From: Roseovarius albus
GTDB lineage: Bacteria; Pseudomonadota; Alphaproteobacteria; Rhodobacterales; Rhodobacteraceae
Assembly (NCBI RefSeq): GCF_900172335.1
Contig: NZ_FWFX01000003.1
Span: 358,715 to 422,714, forward strand
DNA: 64,000 bases
Reading direction: 5' to 3'
In this document: positions 35,419 through 44,238 of the stretch, piece after piece
Layout of the letters: each line of letters opens with the position of its first letter
Position numbering within the stretch: the stretch's first letter is position 1
Made by a program: the position numbers and the translations under genes
The notes under the pieces: generated by a model
Told to the model about the DNA's origin: nothing
The model's input: only the letters and a program-made list of their open reading frames with translations
Databases searched by the model: none

Positions 35419-36072
35419 ATGAAATTTTTCGTAGATACCGCCGAAGTCGATGAGATCGCAGAACTGAACGCCTTGGGCATGGTTGATGGGGTCACAACCA
35501 ACCCATCACTGATTATGAAATCGGGCCGCGACATTCTGGAAGTCACCAAAGAGATCGCCGAGATGGTTGAAGGTCCGGTCAGTGCCGAGGTGGTTGCGTT
35601 GGAAGCCGATCAGATGATTGAAGAAGGCCGCAAATTGGCCAAGATCGCACCGAACATCGCCGTGAAAGTGCCTCTGACATGGGCCGGATTGAAAGCCTGC
35701 AACGTGCTGACTGACGAAGGAAACATGGTCAACGTTACCCTGTGCTTCTCAGCCAATCAGGCACTTTTGGCTGCTAAGGCGGGTGCAACGTTTATCAGTC
35801 CCTTCATCGGCCGTCTGGACGACATCAACCTTGATGGGATGGAACTGATCGCGGATATCCGCCAGATCTATGACAACTACGGTTTTGACACGCAGATCCT
35901 TTCGGCCTCTATCCGCACGGTAAACCACGCCTATCAGGCCGCCATGGTTGGATCGGACGTAATGACCGCCCCGCCAAAGGTCATCAAGCAAATGGCCGAA
36001 CACCCGCTGACCGACAAGGGCCTTGCGTCGTTTATGGCCGACTGGGAAAAAACAGGGCAGAAAATCCTGTAA
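35419..36072 (+). CDS. Transaldolase, TalC/FSA subfamily (217 aa)
   Basis: A short transaldolase of the pentose phosphate pathway, or a fructose-6-phosphate aldolase-like enzyme; these share a compact TIM barrel. The N-terminus [20 protein letters not shown] and [14 protein letters not shown] are signatures of this subfamily; the Schiff-base lysine is in [16 protein letters not shown], and [12 protein letters not shown] and ILSASIRT complete the barrel strands. Length (217 aa) is typical of TalC/FSA and well below TalB (about 317 aa). ATG 35419 begins exactly at the conserved N-terminus. Divergent from priA and followed after 39 bp by the DUF484 gene. Confidence 0.93.
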   Translation: MKFFVDTAEVDEIAELNALGMVDGVTTNPSLIMKSGRDILEVTKEIAEMVEGPVSAEVVALEADQMIEEGRKLAKIAPNIAVKVPLTWAGLKACNVLTDEGNMVNVTLCFSANQALLAAKAGATFISPFIGRLDDINLDGMELIADIRQIYDNYGFDTQILSASIRTVNHAYQAAMVGSDVMTAPPKVIKQMAEHPLTDKGLASFMADWEKTGQKIL

Positions 36073-36084
36073 GGCATGTTATAA

Positions 36085-36109
36085 AGGCCTCAAAAATATA
36101 TCGAGGCCT
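36085..36109 (+). promoter_or_regulatory. Hairpin whose 3' arm contains the DUF484 ribosome binding site
   Basis: A perfect 7 bp stem AGGCCTC (36085-36091) / GAGGCCT (36103-36109) with an AT-rich loop, ending two bases before the ATG at 36112. The only Shine-Dalgarno-like sequence, GAGG, lies in the 3' arm, so the hairpin could hide it. It might equally slow transcription coming from the transaldolase gene. Confidence 0.5.
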
Positions 36110-36111
36110 AA

Positions 36112-36819
36112 ATGAGCAGTACGCCCGAAACCCTAGATGCGTTGCGCGATAAAATTATCGCGCATCCCGATTTTATATTGGAAGATCAGGAGCTGATGCA
36201 TGCCCTGATCGCCGCGAATGAACGGGCCATGGGGGCCAACATCGTTGACCTGCGTGGCATCGCCATGAAACGGCTTGAGGCGCGGCTGGACCGATTGGAA
36301 GAAACCCACCGCAGCGTCATTGCCGCCGCTTATGAAAATCTGGCAGGCACCAACCAGATCCATCGCGCCATTTTGCGGATGTTGGACCCTGCGGATTTCG
36401 AAAACTTCCTCAAAGACCTCGGCACCGAGGTCGCAAATATCCTACGTGTGGATTACGTGAAACTTGTCATCGAATCGATGCAAGACGAGGAAGACACGAC
36501 AATCAGTAAGCTTGGCGACGTTCTAGTGACCGCCAAGCCAGGATTTGTGGCCGAGTATACGCAAACCGGCACATCCCCATCCGGGCGGGTCGTGGTTTTG
36601 CGCCAGATCGAACAGGGCAGCGCCAAGGTGTTTGCCGATGATGCCTCATTCGTGCGCTCAGAGGCCTGTTTGCAATTGGAATTCGGACGCGGGCGCCTGC
36701 CTGGCCTTCTGGTGATGGGGGCCAAGGATCCGCAACAATTTACTCCGCAACAAGGGACGGATTTGTTGGCATTCTTCGGCGGAGTATTTGAACGCGCCAT
36801 GCGTCGCTGGTTGTCATGA
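36112..36819 (+). CDS. DUF484 family protein (235 aa)
   Basis: A conserved protein of unknown function in proteobacteria that is usually encoded beside xerC. It starts with a helical N-terminal part (LRDKIIAHPDFILEDQELMH) followed by VDLRGIAMKRLEARLDRLE and a GAF-like domain (about residues 75-235) with the closing FGRGRLPGLLVMGAKDPQQF, GTDLLAFFGGVFERAMRRWL. The GAF-like fold suggests a small-ligand or partner-binding role; nothing more can be said. Its stop overlaps the start of xerC as ATGA, indicating coupling. It is preceded by the hairpin described above. Confidence 0.88.
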   Translation: MSSTPETLDALRDKIIAHPDFILEDQELMHALIAANERAMGANIVDLRGIAMKRLEARLDRLEETHRSVIAAAYENLAGTNQIHRAILRMLDPADFENFLKDLGTEVANILRVDYVKLVIESMQDEEDTTISKLGDVLVTAKPGFVAEYTQTGTSPSGRVVVLRQIEQGSAKVFADDASFVRSEACLQLEFGRGRLPGLLVMGAKDPQQFTPQQGTDLLAFFGGVFERAMRRWLS

Positions 36820-37730
36820 TTGCACCCGCCGCACGCGATGCCTTGCAAAACTGGCTTGCAACGCAAAAGGCCCTGCAGGGGGTCTCAGATCATACGATCT
36901 CAGCCTATAGCGGCGACTTAACTGAGTTTCTGACCTTCATGACCGAGCACAAAGGACAGTCTTTGGGATTGGCGCCACTTTTGCGGATCACCGTGCAGGA
37001 CATGCGCGGTTGGATGGCCTTTATGCGAGGTCAAGATATTGGCTCGCGGTCGCTGGCGCGAAAGCTCTCTGCCGTGAAAGGATTCTATCGGTATCTGGCG
37101 GAAAAGGAGGGTTGTGACCCAACCGCAGTTCTATCCGCGCGTTCCCCCAAGTTTCAGCGTAAATTGCCGCGCCCGCTAGCACCTGACGCGGCGCAAGATT
37201 TAATCGATACGATCGACCTGCAATCGCAAACGCCTTGGGTGTCTGCACGTGACCAAGCGGTTGTAACACTGCTTTATGGTTGTGGTTTGCGAATTTCCGA
37301 AGCTCTTGGCCTTTGCGGTCGAGACATCCCAATTGGCCCAACCCTGCGCATTATTGGTAAAGGACGCAAAGAGCGTGTCGTGCCAGTGATCGCCCCTGCC
37401 CGTGAAGCCGTGAAAAAGTATCTGGAGCTATGCCCCTATCGGGTTGAGCCAGAGACACCCATCTTTCGTGGTGTGCGAGGGGGTGCATTGAATCCGCGCG
37501 CCATTCAAAGGGTTGTTGCAGCGGTACGGATGCAACTGGGCCTACCGGCCACCGCCACCCCGCACGCTATGCGCCATAGCTTTGCGACACATCTGCTGAA
37601 TGCTGGCGGAGATCTGCGCGCCATCCAAGAACTTCTCGGACATGCGTCATTGTCAACAACTCAGGCTTATACAGCTGTGGACACTGCGCGCCTGATGGAA
37701 GTGTACAACCGGGCCCACCCCAAGGCTTAG
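36816..37730 (+). CDS. xerC: Tyrosine recombinase XerC (304 aa)
   Basis: A site-specific recombinase that, with XerD, resolves chromosome dimers at dif. The N-terminal SAM-like DNA-binding domain (1-105) includes VSDHTISAYSGDLTEFLTF. The catalytic residues are all present: R159 in GCGLRISEAL, K182 in IIGKGRKERVV, H250 and R253 in PHAMRHSFATHLL, H276 in LLGHASLSTTQAYT and the nucleophile Y285. The pairing with DUF484 argues for XerC rather than XerD or an integrase; no integrative element is adjacent. Start at ATG 36816 overlaps the previous stop. Confidence 0.92.
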   Translation: MIAPAARDALQNWLATQKALQGVSDHTISAYSGDLTEFLTFMTEHKGQSLGLAPLLRITVQDMRGWMAFMRGQDIGSRSLARKLSAVKGFYRYLAEKEGCDPTAVLSARSPKFQRKLPRPLAPDAAQDLIDTIDLQSQTPWVSARDQAVVTLLYGCGLRISEALGLCGRDIPIGPTLRIIGKGRKERVVPVIAPAREAVKKYLELCPYRVEPETPIFRGVRGGALNPRAIQRVVAAVRMQLGLPATATPHAMRHSFATHLLNAGGDLRAIQELLGHASLSTTQAYTAVDTARLMEVYNRAHPKA

Positions 37731-37810
37731 CCCCCAAATTGAGGGATCACAATCTGTACATCTTTGCCGCATCGAACAACTGACGCTTGTCATTTTGGCC
37801 CTGATCGGTC

Positions 37811-38515
37811 ATGTCACGCCGCATGACTGATCAGATGAAAGCCCTGTCCGTTCACCTGCTAACCGCCACCGGCGCTGTGTTTGCAATGCTGTCCATGCTG
37901 GCCGCAGCTGATGGCAAGTGGAGCCTGATGTTTTTGTGGTTGGTTGTGGCCTTTGCAGTGGATGGCATCGATGGCCCACTGGCACGCAAATACCACGTTA
38001 AAAAGAACGCGCCCGAATTTGACGGTGTCTTGCTTGACTTGATCATAGACTATCTGACGTACGTGTTTATCCCCGCCTTCGCCCTGTTCAAATCCGGCCT
38101 GATGGACGGATGGACCGGTTGGTTCGCGATCATCATCATCACCTTCTCATCCGCGATGTATTTTGCTGATACACGGATGAAGACCAAAGACAACTCATTC
38201 TCGGGCTTTCCGGGATGCTGGAACATGCTCATTCTGGTGATTTTTGCGGTCGAGCCAAACTTCTGGGTCATCTTGTTCTTGGTCACCGCGCTGGCCATCG
38301 CGATGTTCTTGCCGCTCAAGTTCATCCACCCCGTCAGAACCGAGCGCTGGCGCTCGGTCTCTTTGCCCATTGCCTTTGCCTGGACGTTTTTTGCCGGTTG
38401 GGCCGCTTGGGTCGACTTCCACCCTGAAAGTTGGGCGCATTGGGGGCTGGTGCTGACCAGTATCTACCTAACGTTGGTCGGGATCGCACAACAGATCATT
38501 CCTGAGAAAAAGTAG
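37811..38515 (+). CDS. pcs: Phosphatidylcholine synthase Pcs (234 aa)
   Basis: An inner-membrane CDP-alcohol phosphatidyltransferase that condenses CDP-diacylglycerol with choline to form phosphatidylcholine. The diagnostic motif is present in the Pcs form with a 12-residue spacer: DGPLAR (residues 54-59), then G72, D76 and D80 in FDGVLLDLIIDYLTY. About seven to eight membrane helices can be seen. Length and motif separate it from phosphatidylserine and phosphatidylglycerophosphate synthases. This gene is characteristic of symbiotic and marine alphaproteobacteria and supports the taxonomic call. ATG 37811 gives the start; an internal ATG four codons later is possible. Single gene unit. Confidence 0.9.
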   Translation: MSRRMTDQMKALSVHLLTATGAVFAMLSMLAAADGKWSLMFLWLVVAFAVDGIDGPLARKYHVKKNAPEFDGVLLDLIIDYLTYVFIPAFALFKSGLMDGWTGWFAIIIITFSSAMYFADTRMKTKDNSFSGFPGCWNMLILVIFAVEPNFWVILFLVTALAIAMFLPLKFIHPVRTERWRSVSLPIAFAWTFFAGWAAWVDFHPESWAHWGLVLTSIYLTLVGIAQQIIPEKK

Positions 38516-38520
38516 CCTCC

Positions 38521-38988
38521 TCAGATTAGCAACCCGGCTGCCTTTTCATGCTTGAGCAACCAAACTTTGCTCTCGACTCCGCCTGCACCCGAGAACCCAC
38601 CCAGTGATGTCGCCCCCAGCACGCGGTGGCATGGGATGATAATCGGAATTGGGTTGCCGCCGCATGCATTGCCAACGGCTTGTGCGGATGCGTCAAGATC
38701 ATGGGCAAGATCTCCATATGTTCGGGTTTCCCCCAATGGGATGGCCAGCATCGCATCACAGACAGCTCTTTGAAAGTCAGATCCATTCACATGCAGTGGC
38801 AACTCAAAGACCATGAGTTCACCATTAAAATACGCCTCAAGCTGGCGTTGCGCTTCGACAAGCACAGGTGTGCAGTCATTGCCAAGCTTCGCTTTTTGAC
38901 CCCAATACAGCCCAGTAATCTTACCATCCCGACTGTCGACCGAGACCAAACCCAATGGGCTTTCAAAGCTCGCGCGCAAGGTCTCCAA
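38521..38988 (-). CDS. ogt: Methylated-DNA-[protein]-cysteine S-methyltransferase Ogt (155 aa)
   Basis: A suicide repair protein that takes the methyl group from O6-methylguanine onto its own cysteine. The active site PCHRVLG is visible in IPIIIPCHRVLGATSLGGFS, preceded by the DNA-binding helix region AVGNACGGNP, which carries the arginine-finger context. Length fits Ogt/AGT without the Ada regulatory domain. The start is taken at TTG 38988 seven bases after the stop of the OmpA-type gene; GGAG in that stop region can serve as ribosome binding site, so translation is probably coupled. The 3' end is tail-to-tail with pcs, 5 bp away. Confidence 0.9.
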   Translation of the reverse strand: METLRASFESPLGLVSVDSRDGKITGLYWGQKAKLGNDCTPVLVEAQRQLEAYFNGELMVFELPLHVNGSDFQRAVCDAMLAIPLGETRTYGDLAHDLDASAQAVGNACGGNPIPIIIPCHRVLGATSLGGFSGAGGVESKVWLLKHEKAAGLLI

Positions 38989-38995
38989 AATCTCT

Positions 38996-39937
38996 TTACT
39001 CCGTATTCAACAAAATCGCTTCGACGCGTCGGTTCGCCTCGCGTCCTTCTGCAGTCAGATTAGACATGACGGGAGAAAGATAGCCTGCGCCATCCGCTTC
39101 CAGCTGTAACCGACCTACACCATACTGGTTCACCAATCGCTCCAAAACAGAAGCAGCTCGCTGGCGCGACAGTAAGACATTCGCCTCTAAACTGCCTGTT
39201 GTATCCGTATGCCCAACTAAAGCCACCCGTCGAGTAGAGTCCTCATTTAGATACCGGGCCAGATCAGCCAATGAAGCATAAGGACCTGCCCCGAGCGCTG
39301 TCGCGCCGCTCTCGAACTCCAGATCATCCAATACGGCATGACCCCGATCAACAAGCGTTGCAATGGTTTCCTCTTGTACCTCGGGTGAAGCAATAGTCTC
39401 GCTTGTCGCGATTGATACCACAACATCTGGTGGTGCAGCATGTACAACTTGAACGTAGCCATTGGCGCCGCTACGACTAACAAGAATGGACACATATTCG
39501 TCGTCAGTTTCGTTATGTGTTTTGCGGGCAGATAAATACCGATAATCGTAGAGGTCCACAAACATCTCAGGCGCATCAAGCACTGAGATGCCAAACCGAA
39601 AATCAAAGATTCCACATTCAACATCAGAGCACTCAAACAACATTTGATAACCCTGTTGTTCAAGATGCGCTCTAATCGGCGACAGTATCTGCAGGGTCGT
39701 TAAATCACTCCCTTCCAACCGCCAGGCTTGCCGCACGACGCGCCCAGTGCTCTTTATCGATGGCACGGTGAGCCCATTATAAGACCCTACTGCAAAGGAA
39801 TAGTCATCAAGCTCTGATTGCGTTTCATGCGTGAGCCGGGCGTGGCCCGGAATCGATAGTTCAAGCGCGTCCGCGTGCCACCCCGATGCGAAGAGCACGC
39901 AAACCAGCCCAGATTTTATAACGTTTCTGACTTTCAC
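38996..39937 (-). CDS. OmpA-family cell-envelope protein (313 aa)
   Basis: A secreted protein with a signal peptide (MKVRNVIKSGLVCVLFASGW, cleavage after DALA/ELS region near residue 25), an unassigned N-terminal domain (about 26-195) and a C-terminal OmpA domain that binds peptidoglycan: LADLARYLNEDSTRRVALVG then HTDTTGSLEANVLLSRQRA and the closing GREANRRVEAILL. The N-terminal part does not look like an eight-stranded barrel; it has two cysteines (FECSDVECGIF) and may be periplasmic. It is likely a tether between the outer membrane or a lipoprotein and the wall. It is co-transcribed with ogt, an unusual pairing that is probably just proximity. Confidence 0.85.
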   Translation of the reverse strand: MKVRNVIKSGLVCVLFASGWHADALELSIPGHARLTHETQSELDDYSFAVGSYNGLTVPSIKSTGRVVRQAWRLEGSDLTTLQILSPIRAHLEQQGYQMLFECSDVECGIFDFRFGISVLDAPEMFVDLYDYRYLSARKTHNETDDEYVSILVSRSGANGYVQVVHAAPPDVVVSIATSETIASPEVQEETIATLVDRGHAVLDDLEFESGATALGAGPYASLADLARYLNEDSTRRVALVGHTDTTGSLEANVLLSRQRAASVLERLVNQYGVGRLQLEADGAGYLSPVMSNLTAEGREANRRVEAILLNTE

Positions 39938-40052
39938 TACTTGGCCCGCCTACAAATAGCGGTCTGAATGCCGCGGCAATGCAGCCGATTGAGCCGTGCA
40001 ATTCGACATATTGAAAAAGCCAACAACACTAGCGACATCCCAGATCTCGCGG

Positions 40053-40781
40053 TCATGCTGTTGTTTCCTGTTTTTGTCGGTAGTGATACCCGCCAACCAA
40101 TGACATGCCCAGATTGGCATAGAGTCCATTGGCTCCGGTATTTTCTTGAGTACACACTGCTGAAATATATCGCGCACAGTTATCCTGCGCCCAAAGAGCC
40201 GCCTGTTGCATAAGGTATCTGCCCATCCCAGACCGACGGTGACGTGGCAGAACTTCAAGCGCGTGAACCATCGCCACACCCTCATGCACGGCCACAAACC
40301 CGGTGGCAGCCGGCCGGCTGTCGGCGCGCCCGAAAAGTGATGTTCTTGGACCCTCTACACGCCACATTACATCCAGGCGCGCGGGTCCGATGCCGCCTTG
40401 ATTCCAGATATCGGCCTGGATCGCCATCGGCTCCCAAATCGCAAAGCTAGCGGTACGCGGTGGCTGCACAGCAAGCGGGTTAACGTCGCCGACATAGATG
40501 TTTACAGGATCAATGACCTCATATCCTTGCTCCTCCAGCAGCGCATCAAATGCGTCCTCACCCTTTCGGATCATAAAGAGCTTTCCCTGCCCCAGCGCCT
40601 GCATTTCGTTTTCGGCTTGCACTAAAACAGAAGGATCCAGATCCCCAACAAGCGTCGCGGCGGAAACACGCTTTCCGCCACCCTGACCATCCCTTATCTG
40701 CCACGGCCCAAGTTGTGCGTGACTGGCGGCGGGCCAAGTGTGTTCAAGCGCTTTGTATAGCGTCTCAATTGTCGGCATCAT
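40053..40781 (-). CDS. GNAT family N-acetyltransferase (242 aa)
   Basis: An acetyl-CoA-dependent acetyltransferase of the GNAT fold. The acetyl-CoA-binding motif A is VHALEVLPRHRRSGMGRYLM (R/QxxGxG/A), followed by AALWAQDNCARYISAVCTQE and a typical motif B ending NTGANGLYANLGMSLVGGYHY. The N-terminal half is longer than in minimal GNATs and could be a second degenerate domain. Substrate unknown. Its start overlaps the stop of the CinA-like gene as ATGA, so the two are translationally coupled. ATG 40778 is an alternative start. Confidence 0.82.
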   Translation of the reverse strand: MMPTIETLYKALEHTWPAASHAQLGPWQIRDGQGGGKRVSAATLVGDLDPSVLVQAENEMQALGQGKLFMIRKGEDAFDALLEEQGYEVIDPVNIYVGDVNPLAVQPPRTASFAIWEPMAIQADIWNQGGIGPARLDVMWRVEGPRTSLFGRADSRPAATGFVAVHEGVAMVHALEVLPRHRRSGMGRYLMQQAALWAQDNCARYISAVCTQENTGANGLYANLGMSLVGGYHYRQKQETTA

Positions 40782-41500
40782 TGCGGGAAAATCCTGTTTA
40801 GCTCGGCCATGGCCGCATCAATCTGTGACCCGTCTTGACCACGCACAACGATATTGGCACCAAACCGGCCGTCCATCTGGAACGGGTAGGAGCCAATGGA
40901 AAGCGCATCGAAACGGGCAGCAATTTCCGCCAGTGGCCCCGCGATATCACCTTCACCGCGGAGCACTTGGATCGATTGAGACAAAATAGGATCTCCGCCC
41001 GTCAGCCGGGGCAAAAGATCTGCAAGCATTGCCTCAAAGATCTTAGGGACACCTGCCATGACATGGACATTTTCCAGAGTGAACCCCGGTGCAGCACTGA
41101 TCGGATTACCGATCAGCGTCGCGTCCTCGGGGACACGGGCCATGCGTAGGCGCGCCTCATTAATCTCTAATCCCGTTCGCGCATAATGCGCCTCAAGCAG
41201 TGCCCGTGCATCAGCACGAACATCAATCGGGCGCTCAAATGCGCGGGCAACATTGTCGGCCGTAATGTCATCATGCGTGGGCCCAATGCCGCCGGATGTA
41301 AACACATGGGTGTAGGTCTGACTCAGCGCCTTCACCGCCCATGTGATCGCATCCGGGTCATCACTGACAACGCGCACTTCCAGCAAGTCAATGGCGGCCT
41401 TAGTCAGCTCGGCCGCCAAATGATGCATGTTGGCATCACGGGTCCGGCCCGATAGGATCTCATCTCCGATCACAAGCATGGCGGCGGTTGGGTTGGGCAT
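40778..41500 (-). CDS. CinA N-terminal-type molybdopterin-binding domain protein (240 aa)
   Basis: A stand-alone MoCF_biosynth/CinA-N domain protein. It has AMLVIGDEILSGRTRDANMH at the N-terminus and TSGGIGPTHDDITADNVA in the middle, both signatures of this domain, followed by GLEINEARLRMARVPEDA and AAPGFTLENVHVMAGVPKIF. The nicotinamide-nucleotide amidase (CinA C-terminal) domain is absent, so it is not a full CinA; COG1058-type proteins may act as ADP-ribose or nucleotide pyrophosphatases. ATG 41500 has AAGGAG seven bases upstream, which sets the start over the longer frame. Divergent from sfsA by 46 bp. Confidence 0.87.
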   Translation of the reverse strand: MPNPTAAMLVIGDEILSGRTRDANMHHLAAELTKAAIDLLEVRVVSDDPDAITWAVKALSQTYTHVFTSGGIGPTHDDITADNVARAFERPIDVRADARALLEAHYARTGLEINEARLRMARVPEDATLIGNPISAAPGFTLENVHVMAGVPKIFEAMLADLLPRLTGGDPILSQSIQVLRGEGDIAGPLAEIAARFDALSIGSYPFQMDGRFGANIVVRGQDGSQIDAAMAELNRIFPQ

Positions 41501-41546
41501 CACGCACTCCTTGAATGGCGGTCCTGATCGGTATAGGCCGCTTGGC

Positions 41547-42248
41547 ATGCGCTTTCAAACCCCTCTTATCCCCGCTACGCTGATCCGTCGGTATAAACGC
41601 TTCCTGGCCGACATCCGGCTGGAAGACGGGCGCGAAGTGACCGCCCACTGTGCCAACCCCGGATCCATGATGGGGCTAGCCAAGCCGGGCATGCGGATCT
41701 GGGTGGAGCCCAATGACGACCCGAAGAAGAAACTGAAGTACGGCTGGCGGTTGGTTGATCATGAAAACGGCCATTTCACCGGTGTTGATACCAGCCTGCC
41801 CAACCGTGCGCTGCGGGCGGCCCTAATGGACAGGGAAATCCCTGAGCTAGCAGAATATGAAACCGTGCGTCCCGAACAGAAGTACGGCGAAAACAGCCGG
41901 ATCGACTTCCTGATGCAGCAAGACGGGCTGCCTGATGCATATGTTGAAGTGAAATCTGTCACGCTCAGCCGCCAAGTCGGCGTCGCAGAATTCCCCGACA
42001 GTGTCACGGCACGCGGTGCCAAACACTTGGGAGAGCTCACACAAATCGCGAATCAGGGTCATCGCGCCGTTTTGCTTTACCTTGTGCAGCGCACAGATTG
42101 CGAGACCGTGACTATCGCAGATGACATCGACCCCACCTATGCCGCAGCATATCAAAGCGCACGCGGTGCCGGCTTGGAGTGCATCGCATACGACACCGCG
42201 ATCTCTCCGCAGCAAATCCTGATCCGGAACCGCCTGCCGGTGGAGTGA
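41547..42248 (+). CDS. sfsA: SfsA family DNA-binding/sugar fermentation stimulation protein (233 aa)
   Basis: A member of the SfsA family, described in E. coli as a DNA-binding regulator of maltose fermentation but with a predicted nuclease-like fold. Visible signatures are ATLIRRYKRFLADIRLEDGR, EVTAHCANPGSMMGL, a YGENSRIDFLM region with the acidic residue set, and YVEVKSVTLSRQVGVAEFPD then SVTARGAKHLGEL. Length is standard. The start at ATG 41547 gives the usual N-terminus; a longer frame upstream overlaps the divergent gene. Its role in this organism is unclear. Confidence 0.92.
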   Translation: MRFQTPLIPATLIRRYKRFLADIRLEDGREVTAHCANPGSMMGLAKPGMRIWVEPNDDPKKKLKYGWRLVDHENGHFTGVDTSLPNRALRAALMDREIPELAEYETVRPEQKYGENSRIDFLMQQDGLPDAYVEVKSVTLSRQVGVAEFPDSVTARGAKHLGELTQIANQGHRAVLLYLVQRTDCETVTIADDIDPTYAAAYQSARGAGLECIAYDTAISPQQILIRNRLPVE

Positions 42249-42321
42249 CCGCGCGCTCTGGCCCTTTGCCCTGATCCATCCTACATAGGGCTAAGATTGA
42301 CACCTTCGGCGAGGATTCGAC

Positions 42322-43134
42322 GTGAACGAAGAGCACCGCGGCAGACTGACACGCGACGGCATCCGCATCCACAGCGATGCTGACTTTGCGGGCATGCACA
42401 AAGCCGGCGAACTGGCGGCCCGTATTCTGGATGAAATTGCCGAGCACGTGTTTGTTGGTCAATCCACGGGTGAGATAGACCGGCTCATTGAAGAAAAGGT
42501 CAATGCCGCTGGAGCGAAATCAGCGACCATCGGTTACAAGGGCTACCGTCATGCCAGCTGTATCAGCGTCAATCATGTGGTCTGTCACGGCATTCCCGGA
42601 GACAAGAAACTGAAGGATGGCGATATCCTGAACATCGATGTCACCGTCATCGTTGACGGCTGGTTCGGTGACACCTCGCGCATGTATGTCGCTGGCAAGC
42701 TAAGCCGCAAATCCGAACGCCTGGTTCAGGTGACCCACGACGCCCTGTTCAAAGGGATTGAGGCCGTGAAGCCAGGCAATACCTTCGGCGACATCGGAAA
42801 CGCCATTCAAACCTTTGTCGAAGGTCAGCGTATGTCCGTTGTGCGCGATTTTTGTGGCCATGGATTGGGGCGCGTGTTCCACGCCCCGCCAAACGTTCTG
42901 CACTATGGTCGCAAAGGCACTGGGCCAGTGCTGGAAGAAGGCATGTTCTTCACCATCGAGCCGATGGTCAACTTGGGGCGTTCAGAAACCAAGGTACTGG
43001 CAGACGACTGGACTGCCGTCACACGCGACAAATCTTTGTCAGCACAGTTCGAACATTCCATCGGCGTAACCGCCGATGGGTTTGAGATCTTTACGCTGTC
43101 CCCCGCCGGGCGTTATCACCCAACCTGGGGCTAG
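42322..43134 (+). CDS. map: Methionine aminopeptidase, type I (270 aa)
   Basis: Removes the N-terminal methionine of new proteins. The metal ligands are all present in the pita-bread fold: His in SVNHVVCHGIPG, Asp in ILNIDVTVIVDGWFGDTSRM (both aspartates), His in CGHGLGRVFHAPPN, Glu in FFTIEPMV and Glu in AQFEHSIGVT. A 25-residue N-terminal lead (RGRLTRDGIRIHSDADF) precedes the catalytic domain, common in alphaproteobacteria. The start is GTG 42322 with GAGG upstream. Same strand as sfsA (73 bp) and the TetR gene. Confidence 0.95.
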   Translation: MNEEHRGRLTRDGIRIHSDADFAGMHKAGELAARILDEIAEHVFVGQSTGEIDRLIEEKVNAAGAKSATIGYKGYRHASCISVNHVVCHGIPGDKKLKDGDILNIDVTVIVDGWFGDTSRMYVAGKLSRKSERLVQVTHDALFKGIEAVKPGNTFGDIGNAIQTFVEGQRMSVVRDFCGHGLGRVFHAPPNVLHYGRKGTGPVLEEGMFFTIEPMVNLGRSETKVLADDWTAVTRDKSLSAQFEHSIGVTADGFEIFTLSPAGRYHPTWG

Positions 43135-43190
43135 ACTTTGAAAGTCTGTGCATTACCCTGAAGGGAAGCTGACAAAGTAAGGAGCGTTGA

Positions 43191-43757
43191 ATGCGCCCCA
43201 ACAAGCGCGATGAGCTGGTTCGCAAAGCACTTGATGTTTTCTACCGCCACGGATTTCATGCCACCGGCATGGATATGCTGGTTGTTGAAACAGGCGTTTC
43301 CAAAACGTCTATGTATAAGCACTTCAAAACCAAGGATGACCTGATCCTGGCGGTGCTGAAATTGCGCGACGAACGCTTCCGAGAATGGCTGTACGCACGC
43401 ATCGAAGAGCTGTCCAACACCCCGTCAGGGCAGATGATAGCCGTCTTCGATGCTTTAGGTGAATGGTTCGACACGCCGGATTTTCGCGGCTGCATGTTCA
43501 TCAAGGCAAGCTCTGAGTTTCAGGAAACCGATAATCCGATCTATCAGCAATCATCCGAACACAAACGACTGTTACTGGAACATCTGATAGGACTGGCGCG
43601 ACGTGCAGATCTAGCCAATCCAGAACAACTCGCCCGCCAACTAATCATTCTGAAGGAAGGCGCCATCATCATGGCCGCCATGGGATTTGGGGACACCCCT
43701 GCACAGGATGCGAAGGCAGCGGCAGAGGTCTTGTTTGCTTCCTCGCTGCAAGATTAG
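43191..43757 (+). CDS. TetR family transcriptional regulator (188 aa)
   Basis: A one-component repressor type regulator. The helix-turn-helix (about residues 5-50) reads LVRKALDVFYRHGFHATGMD, then VVETGVSKTSMYKHFKTKDD, the typical TetR pattern with a Tyr-Lys-His-Phe recognition-helix end. The C-terminal ligand domain includes FDTPDFRGCMFIKASSEFQE, reminiscent of the TetR_C subgroup with a single buried cysteine. ATG 43191 has AAGGAG upstream. Two bases separate its stop from the next gene, so they are co-transcribed. The regulated genes and the ligand cannot be read from context. Confidence 0.9.
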   Translation: MRPNKRDELVRKALDVFYRHGFHATGMDMLVVETGVSKTSMYKHFKTKDDLILAVLKLRDERFREWLYARIEELSNTPSGQMIAVFDALGEWFDTPDFRGCMFIKASSEFQETDNPIYQQSSEHKRLLLEHLIGLARRADLANPEQLARQLIILKEGAIIMAAMGFGDTPAQDAKAAAEVLFASSLQD

Positions 43758-43759
43758 CG

Positions 43760-44227
43760 ATGAAAGTTTCCCCACAATTTCTGATGGTCGCGCTGATTTT
43801 CTCTTGTGCACCAGCCAATGCACTAGAAGAGGCCGCAATCCCGGCGGATCTGCCAGACGAGTATCATCAGTGCCATTCTCTTTTGAATTCTGAGCCGTTG
43901 AACACATTGTCAGAATTTGTCGATGTTGGGCGAGGTGCGATGATCAGTGATGACGATTTGGGAAAGCGATTGATTGGTGTCTCGTGCACCGATGAGCAGA
44001 TCATTGATTACATGGAAAATCATGGGTTTGAACATGGCCAGACACTGTCTTGGCCAGAGCCAAAAGAACATGTGCTTTTAGGCCAATACAACAAAGTGAT
44101 GAGCTTTAGCACAAGAAGCAAAAAAAATTGGCTCCACAGGAAATTGTACGGGGCCTTCGCTGTGGGTTCCCGATTTATGATGCGAAATGACACTATAGTC
44201 CGCATTTCTGGGGCGGCACATAAATAG
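43760..44227 (+). CDS. Exported hypothetical protein (155 aa)
   Basis: Begins MKVSPQFLMVALIFSCAPAN with cleavage likely after ANA near residue 22. The mature part is small, soluble-looking and contains a cysteine pair (YHQCHSLLN and VSCTDEQ) that could form a disulphide. I do not recognise it. It starts two bases after the TetR stop, so it is probably under the same promoter and may be its target or partner. The 3' end runs towards the radical SAM gene, leaving 11 bp. Confidence 0.65.
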   Translation: MKVSPQFLMVALIFSCAPANALEEAAIPADLPDEYHQCHSLLNSEPLNTLSEFVDVGRGAMISDDDLGKRLIGVSCTDEQIIDYMENHGFEHGQTLSWPEPKEHVLLGQYNKVMSFSTRSKKNWLHRKLYGAFAVGSRFMMRNDTIVRISGAAHK

Positions 44228-44238
44228 CTAAAGGAGTT

